DNA of 64,000 nucleotides from Symbiodinium natans (lineage: Eukaryota > Sar > Dinophyceae > Suessiales > Symbiodiniaceae). The stretch lies in assembly GCA_905221605.1 (NCBI GenBank), contig CAJNDS010002356.1:310001-374000 (forward strand), in the 5' to 3' direction. The first letter of the stretch is position 1, and each line of letters begins with the position of its first letter. Of the stretch, positions 24,501 through 36,599 are shown piece by piece. The translations under genes were made by a program, and so were the position numbers. The notes below the pieces were generated by a model. The model saw only the letters and a program-made list of their open reading frames with translations, was not told where the DNA came from and did not search any database.

Positions 24501-26026
24501 CCGAGACATTCAAGTCTGGTGCCTACCCGGTCACTGCGGTCGGAACCATGGCTCAATGCTGTTGTGAAAAATGGCTTTTCGCTCAGAGGCAAAGCATGAA
24601 AGCTCGACCGGTCAGCGCTGCTCCCAGCACATGGCACTTGGGTGAGGGGAGCGGGGAGCGCGTCGGCAGATTGCATCGGGCGTCTTCGCCGCCCGTGAGG
24701 CCTCCGCCTTCAGATTCCTCAGGCAGAGGCCTGTGCAGATGCTGGCTGGCATCACTCCAGCATGCTTTAGAGAATATTTGCTCGCAAGGAGAAGGCCCAG
24801 GCCATCGACAAGGTTGAGACTCAGGAGAGCGCGGCCACAGCCATCCAAGCTCTGGCACGTGGAGCTCTCGTTGAGCATAGCTTGCTCGTCAGCGGTCTGA
24901 CACAATTTTGGAGATCCGCATCTGTGGTCCGGAGTGAGGTGGGCGTGCTGCGCGAAAAGGCACTGGACTGGAGGCACGCTTCCCCAGTTTCCGTTCTTCA
25001 GCTCCTTCCCTGTTGTCTGTTTGGCTGGTGCAATGCTTGCGGGCAAGGCGTCGGAAGCCACTCGGGGGCAAGCAGCTTAGACGATCTTGGCAGACTGGCC
25101 CGTGCTGACCTCTTGAGTTGCGTTGGTGATGCAGAGGTTCGAAGTCACGCTGGCAGATGCTGAGACCAAGCTTGGCCACTGGCTGAAATGCCAGTCGCAT
25201 CCGTGTTGATGCGATGGCGGCTTGTCTCTGAGGCTGTGGCTTTGCTGGGCTTCCGCCGGAGCCCGTCATCGTGGCGTGCTTACAGCGGCTCTCAGCCTGA
25301 CACCTCTCTGACAAAGTTGCAACTTCAGTGCATGTTTGCTCTCGGATGGACTCGGGATGGATTGGGGTCAGAAGTCTTCAACAAAGGTGGCGAAGGTATC
25401 CGAGGGCAGCTTTGCAGCCACGCAGCGTCCCCAAAAGCAGAGAAGCAGCCAGCAACATGAGCTTGAGCGTACTCTAGCTGTGTTGCGAATCCGGTTTTCT
25501 GAGCTCAGGCACAAGATTCAGACGGGGCACTTGCTGTTGGCGCTGAATGGGGTAGAGATCAAAGATCTGAATCCCGAGACATTCAAGTCTGGTGCCTACC
25601 CGGTCACTGCGGTCGGAACCATGGCTCAATGCTGTTGTGAAAAATGGCTTTTCGCTCTGAGGCAAAGCATGAAAGCTCGACCGGTCAGCGCTGCTCCCAG
25701 CACATGGCACTTGGGTGAGGGGAGCGGGGAGCGCGTCGGCAGATTGCATCGGGCGTCTTCGCCGCCCGTGAGGCCTCCGCCTTCAGATTCCTCAGGCAGA
25801 GGCCTGTGCAGATGCTGGCTGGCATCACTCCAGCATGCTTTAGAGAATATTTGCTCGCAAGGCGAAGGCCCAGGCCATCGACAAGGTTGAGACCCAGGAG
25901 AGCGCGGCCACAGCCATCCAAGCTCTGGCACGCTTCGACCTTGGTGGATGTCCTGACTGTCTTGGAGGTGTTTCACGGTTTTGTGCTGTGAAGGTGGCCG
26001 CGCCGCTCGAAAGGCAACCGGGTTAG
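18526..26026 (+). CDS. Multi-PDZ / IQ-like repeat protein, at least seven split modules
   Basis: Each PDZ-like module is cut into the same exons: a (FEVxLxDAExKLG), b (CGFAGLPPEPVIVA), c (IQTGHLLLALNGVEIKDLN) and d (KARPVR). Module 0: 18526-18578, 18639-18693, 18791 to about 18835 (GWAESAGIRAGA, then LLQLNGVPAAGM, then RPLRICF). Module 1: 18933-18970, 19028-19070, 19371-19448, 19509-19560. Module 2: 19790-19827, 19914-19956, 21227-21304, 21401-21449. Modules 3-6: a at 21917, 22990, 24064, 25137; b at 22013, 23087, 24160, 25233; c at 22289, 23363, 24436, 25509; d at 22442, 23516, 24589, 25662. Exons a, b and c are 38, 43 and 78 nt in every intact copy, and all phases match. IQ-like helices follow (21509 to about 21650: ATAIQALARGALV). 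The last segment runs into a stop at 26024-26026. PDZ domains bind C-terminal peptides and IQ motifs bind calmodulin-type proteins, so a scaffold is likely; partners are unknown. The 5' end is not found, and some d-to-IQ joins are unclear. Confidence 0.7.
19085..19188. mobile_element. 104-bp hairpin element with a CTTG target duplication
   Basis: The ends are inverted repeats of about 27 bp with one mismatch, beginning CTTACTGTTGGTTAGCAGG and closing with its complement. The tetramer CTTG lies directly outside on both sides (19081-19084 and 19189-19192). It sits in the intron between exons b and c of PDZ module 1. It has no coding capacity. The transposase family is not clear from a 4-bp duplication. 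Confidence 0.85.
20752..21205. repeat. Purine-rich tract: (GA)n, then (GAA)n and GAA/GCA variants
   Basis: GAGA at 20752-20791, about 115 bp of pure GAA/AAG from about 20862 to 20976, then degenerate GAA/GCA and GA units to about 21205. It lies inside the b-to-c intron of PDZ module 2. It gives poly-Lys and poly-Arg frames on + and poly-Ser/Leu on -, all artefacts. Confidence 0.9.
21557..25932 (+). repeat. 1,073-bp tandem array, about four units, carrying PDZ/IQ exons
   Basis: Four near-identical units start at equivalent points (22116, 23190, 24263 and 25336 for one internal landmark), spaced 1074, 1073 and 1073 bp, plus a short partial unit. Each carries one complete set of PDZ exons and one IQ exon with the introns between. 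Differences are scattered single bases (for example 21802 versus its copies, or the CACTCAG, CGCTCAG and CGCTCTG variants before exon d). The first and last IQ copies share bases that the internal copies lack (GCGAAG, GAGACCCAG), as expected from unequal exchange between two older copies. Confidence 0.95.
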
Positions 26027-26620
26027 ATGCCCCCGAACCAGCAAGGAGACTGAGATTGCTGCCTTTTTTTAGCATGAAGCTTTCATCATCGCGGTTGCTT
26101 GCTGTAGTGGCATGGTGGCATTGAAGGGTGGACAACCGCGCTTGCTTTGAGTGAGGCTGTTACCACTGAAGCTGCGCTGGAGCAGGAGGCGCAGGCTTGG
26201 CATGTTTGGACATGTTTGGATTGCAGGCATCCTCGTTTTCTGTGCTTGTTCTATGGGTTCAGGCAAGGGCATCTCTCATCGAAGATGGAGCCTCACAGTT
26301 CCTTGCGGAGGTGCCGCGAGACTCCAGCAGGCTGCCATGCGAGTAATCTTCAGATCAGCGATGCTGTCAGCGACAGGAAGGCGTTCAGTCACTTGGCCTC
26401 GAATTTTTCTCCATGCCACCATCGCCCGTCGTCATCTCCAAGGCAAGATCTGAATGTGGCTGCTGTAGAGAATGCTGCAGCTCAGTTTTCAGCTCCAGTT
26501 GATGCTGCTGGTTTGTGTATGTGCAGGGCTGATTATATGCCGTGTTGCAAGATCTACACACGAGAAGTTTTTGCCCAAGACTGCTAGAGCTGTCCGCCTT
26601 TCGACGCTTCACCGCAAACC

Positions 26621-28853
<2,233 letters not shown>

Positions 28854-29153
28854 GGCGCGATTGTCGTGAGCGCGTACAGAGGCGCAGGCCGTCGACAAGT
28901 GATCGTGTCATATCGAGCAGCGAAAGGCTCTTTGACGGTGACACCTTTCTTTCAATGTAGGCCAGCGATTCGTGACGCCTTTGGCCGAAGAAAAGCGTTC
29001 ATGCAGCTTGCTGGGGAAGGGGGAAGTGTGCTTTGCTCCGAATGCTGTAGCTGCATGGCGTTGGTGCAATTTGTTCGGCGTGCAGGTGTCGGAGGGAAGT
29101 TGGGGACAAAGCCCAGCGCACAGATTACTTCAAACTTTAGACCGCACATTCAG

Positions 29154-29420
29154 AGCTTTTGCCAGACAACGAAGGTGCTGGTCTGCTGGTGAATACCGAG
29201 ATTCGAAGCATGAATGGGACATCCGTGTCAAGCATGGACGCCGAGAGTTTCAAGGCCCCCCAAGTTCAGGTCAGCGACTGCGCCTTGCCTTGCCTCGTAG
29301 TCGCAGGCGCAAATGAAGCTCCGGCCGCTGAAGCTCTCCGTTCGAATGCCTGAACCCGCACATCGGCTGGATGAAGGCCAGACCGGCTCTGTGGCCTTTG
29401 CCCACCCAGTGTCCGTGAGC
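29154..29420 (+). CDS. PDZ-like exon pair, start of the long PDZ / coiled-coil gene
   Basis: Exon 29154-29263 reads ELLPDNEGAGLLVNTEIRSM followed by NGTSVSSMDAESFK, equivalent to exon c of the PDZ modules at 18.5-26 kb. It ends CAA at a GT donor. Exon 29307 onward reads AQMKLRPLKLSVRMP, the last PDZ strand. The intron between them is phase 0, not phase 2 as in most of the other gene's copies, so this is an older relative. Where the exon ends after 29350 is unclear. The module probably belongs to the coiled-coil gene that follows, as the orientation agrees and no stop-terminated exon intervenes that I trust. Confidence 0.5.
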
Positions 29421-30480
29421 TGGAGGCAATTTGCTCTCTGGAGCGCCAAGCAAAGAGGAGCACGCAGACAAAGCAGGCGAGGGAACTTCTCATACTTCTC
29501 AGAAGCTCCTGCATGCGGAGCACGCAGATTCCGGTTCTTCTCATGAACCTCTCCGTGGCTTCCTTGACTCTGTGGATCATGCCTACAGGTCTCTTCTGTT
29601 GCTGCCTTGCTTCTTTTGTCTCTTTAGGATCAAGTGTTATGTTGACAGGATCATTGCGAGAGTGGTACATCATGTGAATGTGGACTGCCAAGGTCGCATC
29701 GAGAGTCTAGCTCTAGATATGTGGTAAGCTCGTCACCACATTCAAAACCTGCTACCTGTAGCATATTGACATATATTGACATTTGCTCTCATGGATGCAG
29801 AGCAAATTGGTCGAACGTTGATGGGCGAAACTGCTCTTCTCTAAGAGTGGGCTGAGGGTGGAGCGGGCTTGTTACAGAGGACATAGGTCTGGTGGTTGCT
29901 AAGGTGCAGCTGTCCTAGCGCACTTTATGCAGTTTGTTTGTGGATGTCTGCTCATCCCGTCGACAGAGTCTCTTATTGGTGCTAGTGACATCTTTTTGTC
30001 TCCGTGGCTGTTTGGTTCATGTGGACCAAGCAGTCGTGCACGTTGAAAAGCTTCTGGCACCTACACGATGCATGTCAGAGGACGGCCATGTCGAGTGTTG
30101 CGCATGCCGCACTATTGTTTTGATGCCGTCTGTCGCTGCGTGGATTCTTGATGGAACCCGATATTGGTTAACTTACAAAGTTACAATCGTTCTTAGCATT
30201 CTTCATGCACTTGTTTGCTGTGGCAAGTTTCGGCCCACGACACGAGGGATGTAAAACGAAGAAACTGGTTCGATGCACTTGTGCATGGAGCGCGGCGTGG
30301 TAAATGTGCAGACGTTCATGTTGCTACTCGTATGTTGGTGATGGCTTGGGAGTCCTTGAAGTGTCTTGTTGGAAGGCAGTGTGCCCCCAGTCCTGCCGGC
30401 CGGTGAGCAAGAACTTCAGCAGGTGGGGGGAAGATCGTACGATTGGAGAGTGCCAGAGTGTCAGCTCCTTTTCTAGTGCG
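29421..30480. other. Intron or spacer
   Basis: No exon with convincing splice support. Cys/Val-rich frames at about 29930-30260 are low in charge and not supported by flanking sites. Confidence 0.3.
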
Positions 30481-33234
30481 ACCTGCGCCAGGATCTGGCG
30501 AACGTCCGGTCGGAGCTTCGAGCCAAAGATCAGGAGCTCGCCAGCGCGAAGGCCGATCTAGCCGCTTGCCTTGAAGAAGGCGACGTTGAGAGCGGGGTGC
30601 TTGTTTGCGCCCATCTCCTCCTTTCTGAGGAGCGGACCCAGCACGAGCTGCAAGAGAAGTGCAAGGAAGCTCGTGGGCAATCCACGAAGCATACCGGAGC
30701 ATCCGCGTAGCTGAGTGCTTTCGACAGGAGCTGGAGGCTGGCGAAGGCGTCTCGGAGGAGAAGGCGAAGCTCAAGGAGGAGCTGGCCGAGCAGGATCGCG
30801 TGCCAAGCTTGGCTGCGATATGCCAAGACGCGTCAATATGAAGAGTCCTTTGAGAAGCCTCTTTTGCGTGTGCGTCCCTCTTGCCGGCTGCTGCTGGGCT
30901 AAGGAGCTGGCCAAAGCAAGGCTGGCAGAACAGGACCCGCACTGTCCTTGCACTCGTCTTCGTTGGGGGGGGATGTTTTCCGATATCTTCGACATGCTTG
31001 CAGTGCTACCCAAGCTGTAGTTTTACGATGTTGAAGTACTGGTTTCGCATCCGTGCGTGTCTGTTCGCATGGTTTCGGGGTCTTTGCCAGTCCCTAGTCT
31101 CCAAAACTACCTTGTCACTAGCCACTTCGGCCAGGCCGTTTCTTATTCGGGCCTGCAGTGGTTGAAGAACGTGAAGAACGTATGTGTGTTCTAAAAGGCA
31201 CCGGAGACTCTGCGAGGAGTCGAGTTTTGACAAGGCGAGTTTCTGAGATCCGGAGCGGCTGCTGCAGTGCAAGATATACCAGATGGTGTTTGGCTGGCAT
31301 TGTGTGGGTGAGCAGCTCAAAGGTTCGTGGGGGCCTAGGATCCACGCAGGAATGTGGGAAACTTGAAACTTCGGGCGTAACCTGCTGGCTCTCTGGGCCT
31401 TGGGCCGCAAAAGGGGACTTACGAAGACGATGATGCAAGCTTTGCATGCCTTTTGCAAAGGATGGATCTCGTATCGTGGATGGACCCATTCTTGCAAGTT
31501 TTTGAGGCTACCATGCATATCAAGTATTATCAAGTCCTAAGTCTCGTGCCGTCCATCTTCAGTTCCTTCCCCCACGTATGAAAAGGCTCCCCGAGACGCC
31601 GGGACTGGGTTTGTGGGAGACCTTTCATTCGGGGGGGGCCTGCGCTCTTCTTCAGTGCAGGTAGTGGGGGTTCGGTCGGTTGCATTGCCTTCTGTTCGTC
31701 GCTGGGCATATTTTGCCCCGCCCCGAAACCACCCCCGCAACCGCCCCCCTTGTGAGAGTTTTACTGGCGACGATCGGCTGCGTTGAGGCCGTACACACAG
31801 TCAAAAGGCTTGTCAAGAACTGCACCGTCTCAACAGTATGAGCAAAATCCATGTGCCCTTGGGCCGACTGAACACTGGCTTGGGTGACTTCCCGCCTCTG
31901 TGCGGTGCCATGTATCATGGGGTTGAGATACTTCACACGCTGGCTGTTCCGATTCAAGCCTACTGCATTATCAGGGTTTTGACGCCGCAAAAAGTTCGTG
32001 CGAGGACGCAGCACGACCCAACACGTCGGTCGAGGATCTGCACGCAAAGGATCAGGAGCCCTTCAGAACCAAGTTTAAGTCGTTGAAGCCCACTACAAAA
32101 GCTTCATGGCAGTTCAGGAGATCGCTCGGCTCCATGATCAGCTTGCAGAAGCAGAAGCCAAACTCCAACACAGCTCGCAGAAGACAGAGGCCAGAGCAGT
32201 GAAGGGTGCGCCAGGATCTGGCGAACGTCCGGTCGGAGCTTCGAGCCAAGGATCAGGAGCTCGCCAGCGCGAAGGCCGATCTAGCCGCTTGCCTTGAAGA
32301 AGGCGACGTTGAGAGCGGGGTGCGTGTTTGCGCCCATCTCCTCCTTTCTGAGGAGCGGACCCAGCGCGAGCTGCAAGAGAAGTGCAAGGAAGCTCGTGGG
32401 CAATACACGAAGCATACCGGAGCATCCGCGTAGCTGAGTGCTTTCGACAGGAGCTAGAGGCTATCGAAGGCGTGTCGGAGGAGAAGGCGAAGCTCAAGGA
32501 GGAGCTGGCCGGGCGGGATCGCGTGCCAAGCTTGGCTGCGATATGCCAGATGCGTCAATGGTTTGGGTCCTTTGAGAAGCCTCGTTGCGTGTGCGTCCCT
32601 GTTGCCGGCTGCTGGGCTAAGGAGCTGGCCGATGCAAAGCTGGCAGAACAGGACCCGCACTGTCCTTGCACTCGGCTGCCTCTCGATGGTGCCGCGGTCG
32701 CTTGCCCATGTTCGACTGCAGAGCTCGAGATTTACGGAAGGGTTTGTCGCCTTCACATGTTCGTGCGAGGATGCAGCACAACCCAAGACGTCTGTCGAGG
32801 ATCTGCATGCAAAGGATCAGGAGCCCTTCAGAACCAAGTTCAAGTCGTTGAAGCTCCCCACAAAAATCAGAAAAAGAACTTCATCGCAGTTCAGGAGATC
32901 GCGCGGCTCCATGATCAGCTTGCAGAAGCAGAGGCCAAGCTCCAACACAGCTCGCAGAAGACGGAGATGGACGGAGGTGAGAAAGTTCGAGAGCTGCAAG
33001 AGCAGCTCTTGCAGAAAGAAGCCGAACCTTGGATCAGCCTTGGGAGGTGGAGGGAGCCCCCATGGAGCCCCCCAAGCAAGTCGCAAGTGCTTTTTGTCGT
33101 CCGTTTCTCTGTGCAAAGCTGACCTAAGGACCTGGCCCATGCCCGAGAGGAAGTTGGACAGCTCTTGCTTCAAGCCTCAGAGAGCTCAGGAACCTCAGTC
33201 CAGAGAGATGAGGAGCCCCAGCAAGATTCGACTT
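30481..33234 (+). CDS. Coiled-coil exons, duplicated A/B blocks
   Basis: Helical exons with heptad character recur. Block B is at about 30487-30705 and again at 32206-32432 (LANVRSELRAKDQELASAKA, then SEERTQRELQEKCKEARGQ). A second helical piece lies just downst­ream of each (about 30718-30790 and 32443-32515: FRQELEA...VSEEKAKLKEELA). Block A is at about 31996-32195 and again at 32758-32975 (VQEIARLHDQLAEAEAKLQ). A further exon at about 33124-33230 reads KDLAHAREEVGQLLLQASES. All are Glu/Lys/Ala/Leu-rich and fit a long rod. The exact splice sites inside the duplicated blocks are hard to fix because both copies stay partly open in several frames. Probably part of the same long gene as the PDZ exons on either side. 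Confidence 0.5.
30487..32975 (+). repeat. Segmental duplication of exon blocks B-A-B-A
   Basis: 30487 to about 30960 matches 32206 to about 32680 with a few per cent differences (for example CAGCACGAG versus CAGCGCGAG), and about 31996-32195 matches about 32758-32970. The order B1, A1, B2, A2 is what one tandem duplication of an A-B or B-A segment would leave, with extra DNA (about 30960-31995) in the first interval. Confidence 0.85.
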
Positions 33235-33255
33235 CCTTGACAGCCTCGCGAATAT

Positions 33256-33342
33256 GGGGGTTAGGGATGTAGAGCCACAAAATAGTAGGATCCCCTAGTA
33301 AGAAGGACCTCAATCAGGTACCCCCCCCAATTTCGGAAATCC
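33256..33342 (-). mobile_element. Short GGGG-rich inverted-repeat element, family 2, copy 1
   Basis: Resembles the elements near 34.4, 38.2, 54.1 and 61.4 kb, sharing a TTTCGGAAA-type end (complement of TTTCCGAAATT), AGGTCC and GGATCC blocks. Sits between coiled-coil exons. Confidence 0.5.
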
Positions 33343-33359
33343 GCATATGCACGTGGTTT

Positions 33360-35230
33360 GAGTTCAGGAGCTGGCGCAGCTTCGAGATCAGCTTGCCAGT
33401 GCGGAAGGGAGGCTGCATGACCTGGATGTCACCAACCTGCAGGATGTCCACCCTCGGAGTGGAGGGAGCGCCCTCCTTTCGGAGCCCGCCGCACGTCTGA
33501 GAGTTAGCTGTGCCTGCCACGTTCACAGCGTTGGTGTCTGCTGTGCTGTGTGGTGTGCCGACCCCGATGAAGTTTCAAGCAAGTTCAGAGAGCGGGCACA
33601 GGGCGGCACAGAGCAAAGCGAGTTTTCATGAGCTAGGGTTTACGGTTTAGGTTTTAGGGTTTAGGGTTTAGGGTTTAATCAGGGTTTAGGATCTGCTTCC
33701 CGACAGGTCCAGGCATCGTCTGATCATGAAGCAGAGCTGGCGGCGTGCAAAGAAGAGCTGGCCAAATGCGCTGAGGAGCGGTCATTCAGGGATATAAGGG
33801 GGGTTTTAAATGCTGCCTCTGGTGCCCCCTTTCAAAGGTTGCAACTAGGCCAGGGCAGCAACAAGATCATGGTAACACTCGTGTTTCGGGTTCCCGCGCC
33901 TGGGTGCAGAGGAAGAGGTTTGTGCTGTGTGGTGGGATCCGCAGTTGGTTTGCCAACCGCCTTGTCAGAAATTAGCTTCCTGCAACCTTCTGGGCGGACA
34001 GGCGATACTGACTAGGAATCTGTGAGCGGGTGCGTCGGGTGCGGTGTGATAGCCATGTCGGGTGTTCTTGATTTCCTTGCGGCGAACCTGGTCACAAAGC
34101 TGGCTTCAGGAGTATCAGCGCGTGCTGGCGGAGCTCGAAGATGCGAATGCAAAGCGCGACAAAGATGAAAAGGCTGACACCCCCGACTCCGGGGCTTCCT
34201 TCCAGATCTCGCCGGCCTACTGGGTAGCCTGCTCTGATTTAGCCTGATAGCTTGTATAGCTTGTGGTCTTCGTGAGCTACCGGAGCTACGGAAAGAAGAA
34301 CATGATAAGTGATAGGTATTCTTCTCACAGGGGATTTCCCCAAGATAGGGGTAATGCACCCCCTTTTCACACCAATATAATGGAATCCCTTAAGGGGACC
34401 CCCAGCACTTGTGCCACCAATTTTCGGCAACCCCCAAATGAGGAGACGGTGGAGCTGCATGCGCTGAAGGAGGCCATTACAAGGGCGTGTGTCAGCGAAC
34501 AGCGCGTGCAGATCCAGTTCCAGTTCTGACTTGGCAAGTCGGGGCGAGCAAAGTGACTTGGGGCACGCTGCCTTATTGTGGGCAACACACGCTTTTTGCT
34601 CCAGGAGCTCCAGCAGAAGGAAGCCGAGATTGGGGGTTTCACATCAGCGGCGGTATGCGGCAGTAGGATCACGGCATATTGGTTGCATATGGCGCCTAAT
34701 GGTTCCTGTAGGTCAGTGCCAGACCTTGGCTGAGAGAGGGCTTTTCTACTCTGTTATGCCCGCATAATTGTACCGCTAGGCCGCGAAGCAGAAGGACGGA
34801 TAAGCTAGCAGGGCCGGGGGTGGTGGAGGGATGGCGTGTGCCGGGGGGGGGGGCGGGTGGCAATGCCCTCAGGACCACTTAAAGGCAGAAAGCTGTGTGG
34901 GGGGGGGGGGCAGCAGGTGTTATGGGGGCGGTGGGACTGCTGCTGATGGATCATGGAGGGTCTTTGTATTCCAGCGTTTCAGAGGGGACCGGCTACGATA
35001 TGGAAACAGCATGGTGTGCATTGTCTTGTGGGTATGCTCTCAATGTTCCTGATGGTTCCGCCTGCTGATGCATCCAACAACTTTAGCATTCTGCTCAGCC
35101 TTAGCTGTTCATCTGTGTAGACTTCGGTGACGATGTCCAGGTGCAAAGCCTGCAGAAAGACCTTGCGCATGCCCGGACAAAGATACAGGCACGGAGCGCA
35201 GGGGGACTCAAGTGTCTTGAGAAATCTTGA
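33360..35230 (+). CDS. Dispersed coiled-coil exons
   Basis: Short helical exon frames: about 33367-33435 (VQELAQLRDQLASAEGRL); about 33711-33782 (VQASSDHEAELAACKEELAK); about 34109-34200 (EYQRVLAELEDANAKRDKDE); about 34440-34530 (ETVELHALKEAITRACVSEQ); about 34602-34630 (LQELQQKEAE); and about 35138-35229 (VQSLQKDLAHARTKIQARSA). Many begin with VQ right after an AG, the footprint of a shared CAG|GT exon edge and a sign of exon duplication. They fit the same long rod protein as the flanking blocks. A TTTAGGG cluster (33638-33690) lies in one intron. Confidence 0.45.
34330..34436 (-). mobile_element. GGGG-rich inverted-repeat element, family 2, copy 2
   Basis: Read on the minus strand it opens GGGGGTTGCCGAAAATTGG and carries GGGGTCCCC and TTAAGGGATTCC blocks, like copies at 38.2 and 54.1 kb. 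Confidence 0.5.
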
Positions 35231-35648
35231 TGAGAATCTGTGCTACTGCAACTGGTTCTGGGACAACATAGCTCGTTGAGGGGCATGGGTTCTGGGAGTG
35301 TGATGGAGTCGCTGCCGAAACAAGATGTGGTGCTGGTGACAGGATGACGACACGCTGAAGGCTACGGTTCCCAGGTCAGTGGTGCATTGGGGCTTCCGGC
35401 TGCAGCGTGGCCTGGTATATGAGGTCCGCTCAGAACCGCGCACGTATGATGATCGCTTAATGTGTTCCATAATGCGATGGAGTCCCGATATGAAGAGCTT
35501 GAAGGTGAAGAAGGGAGGATGGGCAGAGGCTGTGAGCCTGAGACTGGGCGGTGGCCTCAGCGATTTGGGAAGTGCTTGTTCTTGCATTGGACAGTGGAAA
35601 GGGCGGGAGAGCCTGGCCGAGCGAGAGTCAAGGGAGAGATGGACTGAG

Positions 35649-36592
35649 GTGATCGCTTGCTGACGCTGCAAGGCAAGCCGGCCGCAGACTACAGCAGGGC
35701 GGACTTCGACCGAGCGGCCCAGCTGATGCCCAGATCAAGCTCAGTTCAGCACATGCAGATGTCTGCAGATGTCTGCACATATGTGTGTGTGTGTTCATCT
35801 GCACTTTCCTCTTCAAGAGGTCAAGCTTGAGCGGCCCTTGGAGCTGAAGTTCCAGCGTGGTCACCGGAGGCAGGCAGAGGAGGTGGCCTCCACGAGGATC
35901 CAAGCCAACTGGAAAGGTCAGAAGGCCCGCGCTGGGGCGAAAGCGAAGAGGCTTCCTCAAATCGAGGCGAGGCTGCGAGTTGGCGAGGGCGAGATTCTGA
36001 AGGCCGTCGCGGAGGCCGAGGCATCGGAGCTGGGCTTTGAGCTGGAGTGCTGGCCGCCCGCCCCGCGGGTGCTGCTCCGTTTGGTTCGAAGCGGGAGCTG
36101 GGCGAGAGGCGTTGGGATGAGAGAAGGTGACGAGCTCCTGACCGTGCAGGGGCAGTCCCTCCAAGAAATCGACCGCCGCAGATTCCAGCAGCTGCTTGAC
36201 AAAACCCGGCCTCTGGAGATCACCTTCTGCCGAGGCACGAAAGAAGACACCGCGCGCATTGCGTCAGCCAAGGCTCAGGCAGGCTGGCGGAAGCGCAGTG
36301 AGAACCTGGAGGGCGAGGCTCTGGACACTGGGGAGCAGAAGGTCCAGCAAGATGAGACAAAAGAGAAAATATTGGCAATGAGCGAGACAAGCCAGGGAGC
36401 TTCTCAACACCTCGAGGAACGCCTGGCCGAAAGAGATCGCGAGCTCAAGGCGCTCCGCCAGGAATTTTCGAAGGCCGAGGCCGTGTATCAGACCAGCCTC
36501 AGGGAGATCTCGGCAGACTCCTCCAACTCCGCAGTGGAGCTGGCCTCCTTGAAAGCGCAGCTGGCCGTGGAGCAATCCAAGGCTTGCCCCCC
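35649..36592 (+). CDS. Two PDZ domains, an IQ motif and coiled coil (exons 35649 to about 35742 and 35820 to about 36592)
   Basis: The first exon (phase 1 start after ACTGAG) reads GDRLLTLQGKPAADYSRADF, the middle of a PDZ domain; the next starts VKLERPLELKFQR, its last strand. An IQ motif, STRIQANWKGQKARAGAKAK, follows directly. Then a complete PDZ domain is encoded without interruption: LGFELECW, then RLVRSGSWARGVGMREGDEL, then EIDRRRFQQLLDKTRPLEITF. The rest (about residues 170-270 of the exon) is coiled coil, ending LASLKAQLAVEQSKA. A GC donor after CCAAG is likelier than the nearby stop. PDZ and IQ together suggest a calcium-linked scaffold. The intact PDZ here makes the family call firm for the whole gene. 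Confidence 0.75.
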
Positions 36593-36599
36593 TTAGTTG

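Noticed and set aside
22116-25890. Four copies of a 184-residue + frame starting MLSDGLGMDW.
   Set aside because: Only its middle (IQTGHLLLALNG) is a PDZ exon; the rest reads through introns, as shown by the older modules where the same exon is cut at both ends.
21236-26135. Recurring minus-strand frames of 91, 141, 149, 169 and 201 residues.
   Set aside because: They repeat only because the DNA repeats. They run antisense to the PDZ/IQ exons, which have family motifs and clean splice phases on the + strand.
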